Shown one piece after another: positions 5,895 through 11,854 of a stretch of 22,664 nucleotides of DNA. The notes below the pieces were generated by a model that saw only the letters and a list, made by a program, of their open reading frames with translations, had not been told where the DNA came from and made no database searches. The stretch is from a virus: positions 1 through 22,664 of IMG/VR virus record IMGVR_UViG_3300034111_001212; one strand, given 5' to 3'. Each line of letters begins with the position of its first letter. The stretch's first letter is position 1. The translations under genes were made by a program, and so were the position numbers.

Positions 5895-6208
5895 GATATA
5901 TCTATTTCTTTAATCTCGTATCTTCCGTTTTTGTTTTTGCGCCACCCGTGGACCAAAATGATCCATCCGGCGGCTCGTAAATGCTCCAAGGCATCTGATT
6001 CGGTCATCTTGTTGATGCGGCTTTTTGTGTTGCTCCAGCTTGTTGATTGCACCGCTACGGTCTCGCCATCGCGGATCGCGAGGATGTCGATGATGCCGAA
6101 AAGATCCTGTCTAATGCGAGCGTGAGGATTCCACTTCTCGACTACCTGGACTAGCTGACACGTTTTGCGCAGATGGGCCAGACTGCGAGCGGTGGGGGAT
6201 TGTTTCAT
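5891..6208 (-). CDS. PD-(D/E)XK-nuclease-like small protein
   Basis: 105 residues. The pattern VVEKWNPHARIRQDLFGIIDILAI ... GETVAVQSTSWSN ... RINKMTES ... AAGWIILVHGWRKNKNGRYEIKE matches a small family common in phages and plasmids that I take to have a restriction-endonuclease-like fold. The D of DLFG and the D of IDI are candidate metal ligands, and the strand VAVQSTS takes the place of the usual E-x-K. The Gln instead of Glu means cleavage activity is uncertain. It lies just downstream of the cytosine methyltransferase with a 4-base overlap, so a modification-linked or junction-processing role is possible. Fold assignment is by pattern memory, not by search. Confidence 0.6.
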   Translation of the reverse strand: MKQSPTARSLAHLRKTCQLVQVVEKWNPHARIRQDLFGIIDILAIRDGETVAVQSTSWSNTKSRINKMTESDALEHLRAAGWIILVHGWRKNKNGRYEIKEIDIS

Positions 6209-7251
6209 GCGAATTGCTCCATCAGCACTCGAAAAGCTCTTTCTGCTGTTGCTGGCACAACTCCGTTTCCAAGGAGTCGCAGTTCGTCAGTTCGATTGTC
6301 ACAGGTTGTAAACAACTTGGCATGACCCATCCAATCGGAATGCCCATCAGCGTCTCGACCCATCGAGCGTTTAGCTTGCCTTTCTGTGTCCTCTCCACCA
6401 TCGGAGTCAGTTCCTTGTATTCCCGCCCCTCGTTGCCCCTGCCGCTCTTGTAGTCGCGGGCTGTCGGCGTTGCCCACAACTCGTGGCGGCTCCCATGCGA
6501 ACTGGTTCTCACCGGGGCGGCTTGGCCATGCATTGCTACTGCGACATTGAGATTCTGCATCGCATTGTCTCTTTGATGCACTTCGTTTCCCGTCACACTG
6601 CGGTAGTCGCGGGCTTGAACTGTTGGCCATTGCTCCGCCGCATAGACCTTCCTCGCCAGTTGGTCTTCCCGGTTGCGTGTCGGGTCGGCATACATCCACG
6701 CACCAGGGCAATCTTTGTGGTCCCGTGCCGATGCGGTGGGCCATGATGAAGACCCGCTTCCGTTGATGAGGCGCGCCGACTTCACTCGCTGAGAATATGC
6801 CCCACGTTGTTCTGTAACCCAACTCTTCCAGGTCACTGATGACTGCGGCGAGTCCCAACGATATATGTCCTTCGACGTTTTCAAAGAAACAGATCCTTGG
6901 TCGAAGAAGTCGAATTCCGCTTGCGATAAAAGGCCAAAGATGTCGTGGGTCGTTTTCTCCTTCCCGTCTTCCTGCGGCTGAAAATGGTTGGCATGGATAA
7001 CCTCCAGTGAGGATGTCCACGCGATCTCGAAAGCTTTCCCACGGGAAGGTTTTAAGATCCGTCCAGATAGGTGCTGAGTCCAAGAGTCCCGCTTCCATTT
7101 TTGCGACCAGGTTCGCACAGGCGAAAGCTTCGATCTCACAAAGAGCGACTGAGCGCAGAGTTGGGATTGCTCGACGCAGTCCAAGCTCAATGCCTCCATA
7201 TCCGGCACATAGGCCGATATGAGTTGTTTGGGAACAATCCACATTGATCAT
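6205..7251 (-). CDS. DNA C5-cytosine methyltransferase
   Basis: 348 residues from ATG 7251, chosen because it makes an ATGA overlap with the exonuclease stop; a further upstream start would overlap that gene. Motifs are in the usual order: SAM-binding CAGYGGIELGL (15-25), the catalytic PCQ loop GGYPCQPFS with Cys87, ENV (124-126), QRKRVF (163-168) and the C-terminal LGNGVVPATAERAF. It methylates cytosine C5 in phage DNA; the target is unknown. Residues about 170-320, where a target-recognition domain is expected, are low complexity and polar with repeated AMANSSSPRL and VGNADSPRLQ segments. This whole stretch is open in a second frame with its own recognisable motifs, so the gene may be dual-coding. 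No partner restriction enzyme is nearby: an orphan, probably antirestriction. Confidence 0.93.
   Translation of the reverse strand: MINVDCSQTTHIGLCAGYGGIELGLRRAIPTLRSVALCEIEAFACANLVAKMEAGLLDSAPIWTDLKTFPWESFRDRVDILTGGYPCQPFSAAGRREGENDPRHLWPFIASGIRLLRPRICFFENVEGHISLGLAAVISDLEELGYRTTWGIFSASEVGAPHQRKRVFIMAHRIGTGPQRLPWCVDVCRPDTQPGRPTGEEGLCGGAMANSSSPRLPQCDGKRSASKRQCDAESQCRSSNAWPSRPGENQFAWEPPRVVGNADSPRLQERQGQRGAGIQGTDSDGGEDTERQAKRSMGRDADGHSDWMGHAKLFTTCDNRTDELRLLGNGVVPATAERAFRVLMEQFA
6222..7244 (-). CDS. Overlapping reading frame inside the cytosine methyltransferase gene (putative second protein)
   Basis: 340 codons open in the +1 frame relative to the methyltransferase, starting 7 bases after its ATG and ending 17 bases before its end. 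It is not random-looking: it holds three copies of a W-[PA]-T-x-x-ARD-[HY]-[KR] motif (168-177 WPTASARDHK, 206-215 WPTVQARDYR, 257-266 WATPTARDYK), a SSVTWKSWVTEQRGAYSQR segment and LNARWVETLMGIPIGW (291-306). I recall these motifs from phage proteins annotated near cytosine methyltransferases. Each ARD motif overlaps a repeated NA-SPRL-type segment of the main frame. Function unknown; it could be a frameshift product or an independently started protein. The frame is visible, the protein is inferred. Confidence 0.5.
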   Translation of the reverse strand: MWIVPKQLISAYVPDMEALSLDCVEQSQLCAQSLFVRSKLSPVRTWSQKWKRDSWTQHLSGRILKPSRGKAFEIAWTSSLEVIHANHFQPQEDGKEKTTHDIFGLLSQAEFDFFDQGSVSLKTSKDIYRWDSPQSSVTWKSWVTEQRGAYSQRVKSARLINGSGSSSWPTASARDHKDCPGAWMYADPTRNREDQLARKVYAAEQWPTVQARDYRSVTGNEVHQRDNAMQNLNVAVAMHGQAAPVRTSSHGSRHELWATPTARDYKSGRGNEGREYKELTPMVERTQKGKLNARWVETLMGIPIGWVMPSCLQPVTIELTNCDSLETELCQQQQKELFEC

Positions 7252-7889
7252 GCCTTTCTTTTGTTCGCTGCAATCTCCTGCTGCCACGCTTCCTCGTATT
7301 GAGCGGAGAACGAGATCAGTGCGGCCTTGAGCTTTTCCGTAAACTCATCGCGTTCGACGAGGATGCGGAGCGGAGCGAGGCCCGGATTCCAAGACTGAAA
7401 CCACCATCCCCCTGTGGCTCCTGTCACGGCGAGAGAACCATAAATTTGAAAACGATATTCTTCCGGCAGTTCGCCTGCTCGACGGTAGCGGATATGCGTC
7501 TCAGGCACTGGAACCTTGCCTTCAAACCCAATCGAGTGACCAACAATCAGACCATCCGGCGAGCAACCGAAGTTGCCAAATTTGGACAAACAGAATCCGA
7601 CATCCGCGACCTTGATCCCGGTCTCGCCCTCGAAAGCCGCGACCGCTTGCGGTTCAAGCTCCGTTCCGCGTTGCATTGCCCAGTTCTCGTAGTTAGGCGC
7701 GGACTCGCAGTTTGCGCGTTCAGCGATCAGTTTGCAAATCGCACGCTCGCGAGCCTGTTCCGCGACCTTGCCAGAGTTCAACAACCACGGCCCGAAGTTC
7801 GATGCGGTGAGGACTCCACGGCGAAGGTCGTGCCATTCATCGGAGCGCTGCTCGCAGTAATAGATTGTGCAGTCTGGAAATTCTTTCAT
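7248..7889 (-). CDS. YqaJ/lambda-Exo type recombination exonuclease
   Basis: 213 residues. It matches the YqaJ viral recombinase family: QRSDEWHDLRRGVLTASNFG near the N-terminus, the helix AMQRGTELEPQAVAAFE (71-87), then the metal site CSPDGL with Asp112, FEGKVP with Glu123 and Lys125, and RFQIYGSL with Gln148. It should be a processive 5'-3' double-strand exonuclease that leaves 3' tails for the RecT protein encoded upstream in the same operon. Start and stop overlap the neighbours by 4 bases. Length is normal for the family and all key residues are present, so it should be active. Between it and recT lie two other genes, a ParB-like protein and an unknown. Confidence 0.92.
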   Translation of the reverse strand: MKEFPDCTIYYCEQRSDEWHDLRRGVLTASNFGPWLLNSGKVAEQARERAICKLIAERANCESAPNYENWAMQRGTELEPQAVAAFEGETGIKVADVGFCLSKFGNFGCSPDGLIVGHSIGFEGKVPVPETHIRYRRAGELPEEYRFQIYGSLAVTGATGGWWFQSWNPGLAPLRILVERDEFTEKLKAALISFSAQYEEAWQQEIAANKRKA

Positions 7890-8317
7890 GCTGATGCCAA
7901 CGTTCTGGGTTTGGTTGCAAAGTCGAGACGAAGCGCCCTGTCTAAGATGTCATCGCTTGGCAGGTGATTGATGCTCGGCAGGATCTCCGGTTTAGCCGGT
8001 TCGATGCGTGCCGGTATGGCCTCGCGTTTCGACGCCGGAACCAGCTTTCCGCGAACCATCTTCGCGTCCTTGGCCGGGATCACTCTCGCCGGAATGATCC
8101 TTTCCTCGGTGGCGTCGATGCCAGTTTGGAAATCGCATTTGCCGCCAAGGCCAACATACAAATCGACGCGGCGCTGCATTTTGGCCCTCTGCCGCGATGT
8201 GAGGTTGAAGTCCTTAATCTGATACTCGGGAAGAAGGCGCCGAATCGCCGCAAGGTTGAACCGAATGGTTGGGTTCCCGCCCAGGTGATCGATGTGATAG
8301 ATTGAGACTTCTTTCAT
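7886..8317 (-). CDS. Protein of unknown function with IPAR/IPAK repeats
   Basis: 143 residues. The N-terminal about 70 residues look folded and basic (YHIDHLGGNPTIRFNLAAIRRLLPEYQIKDFNLTSRQRAKMQRR). A Pro, Ala, Lys and Arg rich segment follows, in which IPAR, IPAK, VPAS, IPAR and EPAK recur every few residues (about 75-110). The C-terminus is a short helix. The repeat segment could be a flexible, basic, DNA-binding linker. The gene sits between the exonuclease and the ParB-like gene, overlapping both by 4 bases, and so may serve recombination. I do not recognise a family. Confidence 0.7.
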   Translation of the reverse strand: MKEVSIYHIDHLGGNPTIRFNLAAIRRLLPEYQIKDFNLTSRQRAKMQRRVDLYVGLGGKCDFQTGIDATEERIIPARVIPAKDAKMVRGKLVPASKREAIPARIEPAKPEILPSINHLPSDDILDRALRLDFATKPRTLASA

Positions 8318-9123
8318 AATGTTTCAAGTGTTGGGAAGCTTTCATCGAATGCCCATTTGAGAATTGTTGTGGGCTTGTTTTCTGCATGGGCCTTGAGTGC
8401 CTTGATGCCAAGGGCGGCGATCTCATGTTGCGAGAATTTACCTCGCGTCTTGTTGCTCTCGCGAATCAGGAGCTTTCGGAATGCCACTGCGGCAGGACTC
8501 CCGATTCCGGTCTCGACTCCGTTGAAGAACGATTCGGTTTTATCCTGCCCAATTCGCTCAAGAGCTAGAGATGCGAAGAAGGTTTTTCGCACCTTGCTGA
8601 CGAGACCCTCAAGCACGTTCCACTTTTCAATGGCCCACTCAATCGAGTCGTAATGCTGGTAATATGCATCAAGAACTTCGGTCTTCGACAATCGACGGGT
8701 TCCAAGATTCTTACCGTCCGAGTAGCTCATCCACATCTTGGCGACACTTGACTTTGTAGCGTAGCTTGCGATTTCCTCGTATTTGAACGCATCTGAATAA
8801 GTCCTTGGAGTCCCTCCATCAATTAGCGGATAAACCTTTGGATCGAGTCCGCGAACCACCAAGACAACCGGAAAAAAGTCGGCTTGCAGGAAAGCATGAA
8901 GGCGATGCTGCGCATCGATCAACGCGCCATTCCAATCAAACCGAATTGCGTCTCCCGTAAACAACCATCTATCGTTGGTCATGTCTCGAACTGCCATCTT
9001 GACGAATTCCGGCTTGAGGTTCCGCTGAAAGTCAGGAACCGCAGCGAGCCACTTCTCGCAGATCTCGCGTGAGGTTTGCTCAAGCGAGACCTCAACGCCG
9101 TTGTAGGAAAGTTTATCGATCAT
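8314..9123 (-). CDS. ParB/DGQHR-like protein
   Basis: 269 residues. Residues about 48-112 carry the pattern seen in phage ParB-like and DGQHR-domain proteins: MTNDRWLFTGDAIRFDWNG, LIDAQHRLHA (68-77) and LIDGGTPRTYSDAF (100-113). The usual LIDGQHRL here reads LIDAQHRL, a Gly-to-Ala change in the nucleotide-binding loop. The remainder is helical with no membrane segment. Such proteins are DNA-binding nucleases, CTPases or DNA-modification partners in other systems; which applies here is not visible. It is cotranscribed with recT (4-base overlap with its stop) and with the exonuclease, so a role in processing phage DNA ends is plausible. Confidence 0.75.
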   Translation of the reverse strand: MIDKLSYNGVEVSLEQTSREICEKWLAAVPDFQRNLKPEFVKMAVRDMTNDRWLFTGDAIRFDWNGALIDAQHRLHAFLQADFFPVVLVVRGLDPKVYPLIDGGTPRTYSDAFKYEEIASYATKSSVAKMWMSYSDGKNLGTRRLSKTEVLDAYYQHYDSIEWAIEKWNVLEGLVSKVRKTFFASLALERIGQDKTESFFNGVETGIGSPAAVAFRKLLIRESNKTRGKFSQHEIAALGIKALKAHAENKPTTILKWAFDESFPTLETL

Positions 9124-9893
9124 GCTGCACCTCCCTCTTCAATGACTTCAGCCTGCGCCTCGATGGCGGGAGCGATAGGAGCGGCAGGGGCAAAAGAAAC
9201 CTTCGCGGCCTCGTTGGCTGCTCGATTCACCTGAATGTCGGCGAGCTTGTCACCGTCCTTGTCGAGCGCATCGTGGAACTCGGGCGAAAGCGTGAGCCGT
9301 TTGGAATGGCGGCGAATAACCGTCTTTTTCGCCATCTCCTCAAAGTCCGTTACCCACGGGCCGGATCCGCTTGCCTTGGACCGTTTGCGAATCGCTTCCA
9401 CCTCGGCCAGTGTCATGACCTCGGTGTCGATCTCGCCGTTGGCCATTTTAACGATGCTGTAGACAGCTTGCAGCTTTCCTCGATCTTCCCGCCAGTTGAC
9501 CGCATGGCTGATCTCGCCATTGATCCATTCGAAGGAGTCGTTTTCCTTGACTGTCTCGGCCTTCCAAGAAACCACCTCGCCGGATCGTTTCGCCAGTTCG
9601 ACAAGCCCCTTCCAATCAACGATGAGCTGCACCTCTTTTCCGTAGGGAATGAGATGGCAGCGCCGCCCGTCCGGCTCAAGGCCCAGCGAAGAGCAGTCGA
9701 GCATCGCTCGCATAAAGCTCTCTTGCGAGCATTCGGCGAGCTTCGGGGAGCGAAGCAGAAGGGTTGTTGCAACGCGCAGAAAGCGATCTGGCGTCATGTG
9801 GCTAGGCAATGCGCGAGCAATCTGCGCACGCACGGCCTCGGAATTGATCAGCCCCTTGATAGTGCGAGGAGCTTCGGTAATTTCGTTTTTCAT
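9120..9893 (-). CDS. recT: RecT single-strand annealing protein
   Basis: 257 residues, close to the usual RecT length. Recognisable RecT core: TPDRFLRVATTLLLRSPKLAECS, then SFMRAMLDCSSLGLEPDG, CHLIPYGKEVQLIVDWKGLVELA (about 80-104), and later VTDFEEMAKKTVIRRHSKR. The C-terminal about 40 residues are Ala, Pro and Glu rich and probably flexible. It anneals complementary single strands made by the YqaJ exonuclease, for recombination and concatemer formation. The ATG at 9893 has an A-rich leader with GAGA (9897-9910), like the helicase gene. It heads the recombination run recT - ParB-like - unknown - exonuclease. Confidence 0.93.
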   Translation of the reverse strand: MKNEITEAPRTIKGLINSEAVRAQIARALPSHMTPDRFLRVATTLLLRSPKLAECSQESFMRAMLDCSSLGLEPDGRRCHLIPYGKEVQLIVDWKGLVELAKRSGEVVSWKAETVKENDSFEWINGEISHAVNWREDRGKLQAVYSIVKMANGEIDTEVMTLAEVEAIRKRSKASGSGPWVTDFEEMAKKTVIRRHSKRLTLSPEFHDALDKDGDKLADIQVNRAANEAAKVSFAPAAPIAPAIEAQAEVIEEGGAA

Positions 9894-9896
9894 TTG

Positions 9897-9910
9897 TCTC
9901 TTTTTTGGTT
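9897..9910 (-). promoter_or_regulatory. A-rich ribosome-binding leader of recT
   Basis: Minus strand AACCAAAAAAGAGA ends 3 bases before the recT ATG. It shares the pattern A-rich, CAAAA, GAGA with the leaders of the helicase-methyltransferase (4317-4330) and of the gene at 11088-11498 (11501-11513). The 33-base gap before recT (9894-9926) shows no hairpin or clear promoter to me. Confidence 0.5.
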
Positions 9911-9926
9911 TGAAATAATGCGCGTA

Positions 9927-10169
9927 TCAGTCGCGCCCCTGCCCGTTGTCGGGAAAAATATCCAAAGCAAGCCCGTAAAGCTCCTCCTCGATGGCATCAA
10001 CGGCGGCAAGTCGGATGCCTAGGTTTTTAAGCATCCGCACCTGGACGGCAAAGCCGTCGTAGATCAGATGGTCACAGGACTCACGCTCGCGGCGGTGAAA
10101 GGCGCGGATCTCAGCGATAAGCTTGTCAGTCTCACGCTCATGGTTTGCGAGTAGTTGGTCGATGTTCAT
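9927..10169 (-). CDS. Small helical protein of unknown function
   Basis: 80 residues, charged and helical (ANHERETDKLIAEIRAFHRRERESCDHLIYDGF, then VRMLKNLGIRLAAVDAIEEELYGLALDIFP). The first 30 residues may form a coiled coil. No motif or membrane segment is seen. It is separated by 6 bases from the gene upstream and 33 bases from recT. Codon use and acidic/basic balance resemble the neighbours. Function not recognised. Confidence 0.6.
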   Translation of the reverse strand: MNIDQLLANHERETDKLIAEIRAFHRRERESCDHLIYDGFAVQVRMLKNLGIRLAAVDAIEEELYGLALDIFPDNGQGRD

Positions 10170-10175
10170 AATGAT

Positions 10176-10382
10176 TTACCAGTTGTCTTCCTCGGCTCCA
10201 AAGGCCTTCCGCTCCATTTCGGCTATGCGCCATTTCGGATTCCGGCTTTGCCCAATGCCCTTCATGCCGGTCCTTGTGGCAGCGTCATCAATCGGTTTTG
10301 AAATCGCAGCCCATCTAGCGTTTTCGATTCGCCGCTGAAAATCCTCAAGGCTTTCGCCTTGTTTCCGTTTGCTCGATTTCAT
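10176..10382 (-). CDS. Small basic protein of unknown function
   Basis: 68 residues with a basic N-terminus (MKSSKRKQGESLEDFQRRIENARWAA) and scattered Arg and Lys, ending EEDNW. It could bind nucleic acid, but no fold is recognisable. The start at 10382 makes an ATGA overlap with the upstream gene's stop (10379-10381), which supports both. Confidence 0.6.
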   Translation of the reverse strand: MKSSKRKQGESLEDFQRRIENARWAAISKPIDDAATRTGMKGIGQSRNPKWRIAEMERKAFGAEEDNW

Positions 10383-10585
10383 GTCAACGATTTCTGAATC
10401 AGCGCGTCGATGGCGTAGTCGTAGTCGCGGCGCTGAACAACGGACGGGTCGAGTTCCTCCCCTGTTTCGTTGCAGATCACCGCGACGATCTCGGATCGCT
10501 CGATCTCAAGCGTGACGCTTTTCTCGGCCTCGGGACCGTCGAGCAGGTAGCGCGAGACGACGCCGGAAACGGAATGAGGAATCAT
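10379..10585 (-). CDS. Small protein of unknown function
   Basis: 68 residues: IPHSVSGVVSRYLLDGPEAEK, then alternating strand-like stretches (SVTLEIERSEIVAVICNETGEEL) and a short helix. It looks like a small beta-rich soluble domain; no family recognised. Start and stop both lie in ATGA overlaps, so it is well embedded in the operon. Confidence 0.6.
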   Translation of the reverse strand: MIPHSVSGVVSRYLLDGPEAEKSVTLEIERSEIVAVICNETGEELDPSVVQRRDYDYAIDALIQKSLT

Positions 10586-10683
10586 GGCCAGATCAGATCG
10601 AAAAGCGCCGGCACGTTCCAGACTGCGAAGATCGCGAGCGTCGTAATCAGCTTGACTAGGAAGTCGATGGGATCAAAGTTCAT
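10582..10683 (-). CDS. Mini-protein with one membrane segment
   Basis: 33 residues, below usual length cut-offs: MNFDPIDFLVKLITTLAIF, then AVWNVPALFDLIWP. Residues about 7-28 are hydrophobic, consistent with one membrane helix. It fills the space between two genes that would otherwise leave an unexplained 90-base gap in a run of overlapping genes. It overlaps the upstream gene by 11 bases and makes an ATGA overlap with the downstream one. No clear Shine-Dalgarno is seen. The tight fit is the main support; function unknown. Confidence 0.5.
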   Translation of the reverse strand: MNFDPIDFLVKLITTLAIFAVWNVPALFDLIWP

Positions 10684-10942
10684 TCACTGCGATTCTGATG
10701 AGTGTTCCCGGTTCAACATTTAAAAATGCAATAGGCTCAGTTCTGCGCTGCGCCTCGTATCGAGCGCGAGCGCGGTCGAGGGCGTCTTGCATCGCGAAGT
10801 AATCCGCGTCCGATTTGGCAGCGACTCCGGCCTCGAAAGCCCTGTTAAACATGTCAGCGACCGAATCCGCCGATGAGAATGAGAGGAACTCCTCCATGCG
10901 TGCGCGGAGGTTGTCCGCTTTTCGATTTTGAAGAATGCTCAT
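10673..10942 (-). CDS. Small helical protein of unknown function
   Basis: 89 residues. A helical, charged body (NLRARMEEFLSFSSADSVADMFNRAFEAGVAA, then MQDALDRARARYEAQRR) is followed by a short beta-like tail (FLNVEPGTLIRIAVNEL). No known domain recognised. Its start overlaps the stop of the RHH-like gene by ATGA. Confidence 0.6.
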   Translation of the reverse strand: MSILQNRKADNLRARMEEFLSFSSADSVADMFNRAFEAGVAAKSDADYFAMQDALDRARARYEAQRRTEPIAFLNVEPGTLIRIAVNEL

Positions 10943-11091
10943 GCTTCGTCCTCCTCGGGTTGATTTGCGGCGGAACGAATAGCTCGCATAAGCAAGCGGC
11001 GAGCTTGCGCGGACCTGCTCCGGTCTTGTTCATTGGCGAGAGCGTCGAGCATCGCGCCCTCCTCGTCTGGAATTTCAATGTTTAGAATCAT
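10939..11091 (-). CDS. Small ribbon-helix-helix-like protein
   Basis: 50 residues, with ATGA overlaps on both sides. The order is a short beta-strand (MILNIEIPDEEG), helix 1 (AMLDALANEQDRS) and helix 2 (SAQARRLLMRAIRSA), the order seen in CopG/Arc-type ribbon-helix-helix regulators, whose strand pairs in a dimer to read DNA. The SRSAQARRLLMRAI stretch resembles helix B of this fold. It could regulate the early genes. The fold is inferred from pattern only; the reading frame is well supported by the tight overlaps. Confidence 0.6.
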   Translation of the reverse strand: MILNIEIPDEEGAMLDALANEQDRSRSAQARRLLMRAIRSAANQPEEDEA

Positions 11092-11498
11092 GCTGCTTGG
11101 GTTTGAAGTTGGACGCTGAAATCTGCGATTGCGCGGCGCTGAATCTCTGCGGCTTGATCGGCAGAAATCGCAATGTGAAGGAACTCTTTTTCCTTCGGGC
11201 TAACCGCATCCGGCTTGACGTTAACTAAGAACCAATCCGTTGCGCCCCGCTCAAGGTGGACGCGAGTAGATTTGGCGTTGTACTTGTAAGAGTTCGCGGA
11301 CGGTCCCGCTGGGCGGAACATGACCTTCGCGCCCTTCCACTTGGCCTTGGGGATCGCGGACAGTTTGCGTTCCGCGCCCTTGATCGCTTCAAGAATCTGC
11401 TTGGTGCAGGTCACCGTAAACGATTCCGCCTTGCCGTTTACCTTGAGGAGTTCCGCATTAATCGCGGCGTTGTTTTGGATGTTGACTTTAATTCTCAT
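11088..11498 (-). CDS. Protein of unknown function, start of a small-gene run
   Basis: 136 residues from ATG 11498, chosen because AAAACAAAAGAGA (11501-11513) lies just upstream and because longer forms read into the 11600-11854 gene region. It is basic with mixed structure: IKVNIQNNAAINAELLKVNGKAESFTVTCTKQIL, then KWKGAKVMFRPAGPSANSYKYNAKSTRVHLERG, then DWFLVNVKPDAVSPKEKEFLHIAISADQAAEIQRRAI. It looks like an alpha/beta protein, possibly DNA-binding, but the family is not recognised. It is the first gene after the 101-base gap at 11499-11599. Confidence 0.7.
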   Translation of the reverse strand: MRIKVNIQNNAAINAELLKVNGKAESFTVTCTKQILEAIKGAERKLSAIPKAKWKGAKVMFRPAGPSANSYKYNAKSTRVHLERGATDWFLVNVKPDAVSPKEKEFLHIAISADQAAEIQRRAIADFSVQLQTQAA

Positions 11499-11599
11499 GC
11501 TCTCTTTTGTTTTCGTCGGCGGCTCATCCGCTGACGAGGGAATTCTGTCACCTCCCTTAAAAATGGCAACGGATTTTTTTAAGGACGAGAGAGAAAAGA
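11499..11599 (-). promoter_or_regulatory. Leader region of the early gene run
   Basis: One of the few gaps in the minus-strand genes. Reading the minus strand: A/T-rich TTAAAAAAA, then TTGCCATTTTTAAGG, then a near-perfect Shine-Dalgarno-like GGGAGGTGA, a small 6-bp hairpin (CTCGTC/GATGAG), and finally the A-rich leader AAAACAAAAGAGA. TTGCCA could be a -35 element, but I find no good -10 at the right distance. An 11-codon frame encoding MSRRRKQKRA (11527-11495) ends in an ATGA overlap with the gene. The promoter claim is weak. Confidence 0.35.
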
Positions 11600-11854
11600 T
11601 TAAAACCCTTCTGCTACCTCGATCTCGACCGCATCGAGCAGGACGCGCACGGCCTCGATCATCTGCGCCTCCAGATCCTCCTGCGGCCAGATCCATTCAT
11701 CACCGCTGCCACCGTCCTGATCGGCCATCCGGTGACCGTAGCCTCGCAGGCGCGCCGGCAGGTCGTCTGGATTCCACGGGCAATCGGTCGCAGCTCGACC
11801 GGATCGGTGCAGCTCGCAGACGAAATTGATCGGAGGGCAACAAAGGCAGATCAT
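11600..11854 (-). CDS. Small Cys-rich N-terminus protein of unknown function
   Basis: 84 residues from the ATG at 11854, chosen for its exact ATGA overlap with the HExxH gene. The N-terminus has a cluster of Cys and one His (MICLCCPPINFVCELH ... DCPW), which could bind a metal. The middle (DLPARLRGYGHRMADQDGGSGDEWIWPQED) and the acidic helical C-terminus (LEAQMIEAVRVLLDAVEIEVAEGF) are soluble. It ends the run that starts with the lysis genes and is followed by the leader region. Family not recognised. Confidence 0.6.
   Translation of the reverse strand: MICLCCPPINFVCELHRSGRAATDCPWNPDDLPARLRGYGHRMADQDGGSGDEWIWPQEDLEAQMIEAVRVLLDAVEIEVAEGF

Noticed and set aside
7299-7967. 222-codon plus-strand frame opposite the exonuclease
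   Set aside because: Shadow of the YqaJ exonuclease; no known motif or plausible ribosome site.
9069-10022. 317-codon open frame on the plus strand opposite recT
   Set aside because: It lies antisense to a clear RecT gene and the neighbouring genes; the product has no coherent motif, and long antisense frames recur here because of codon bias.
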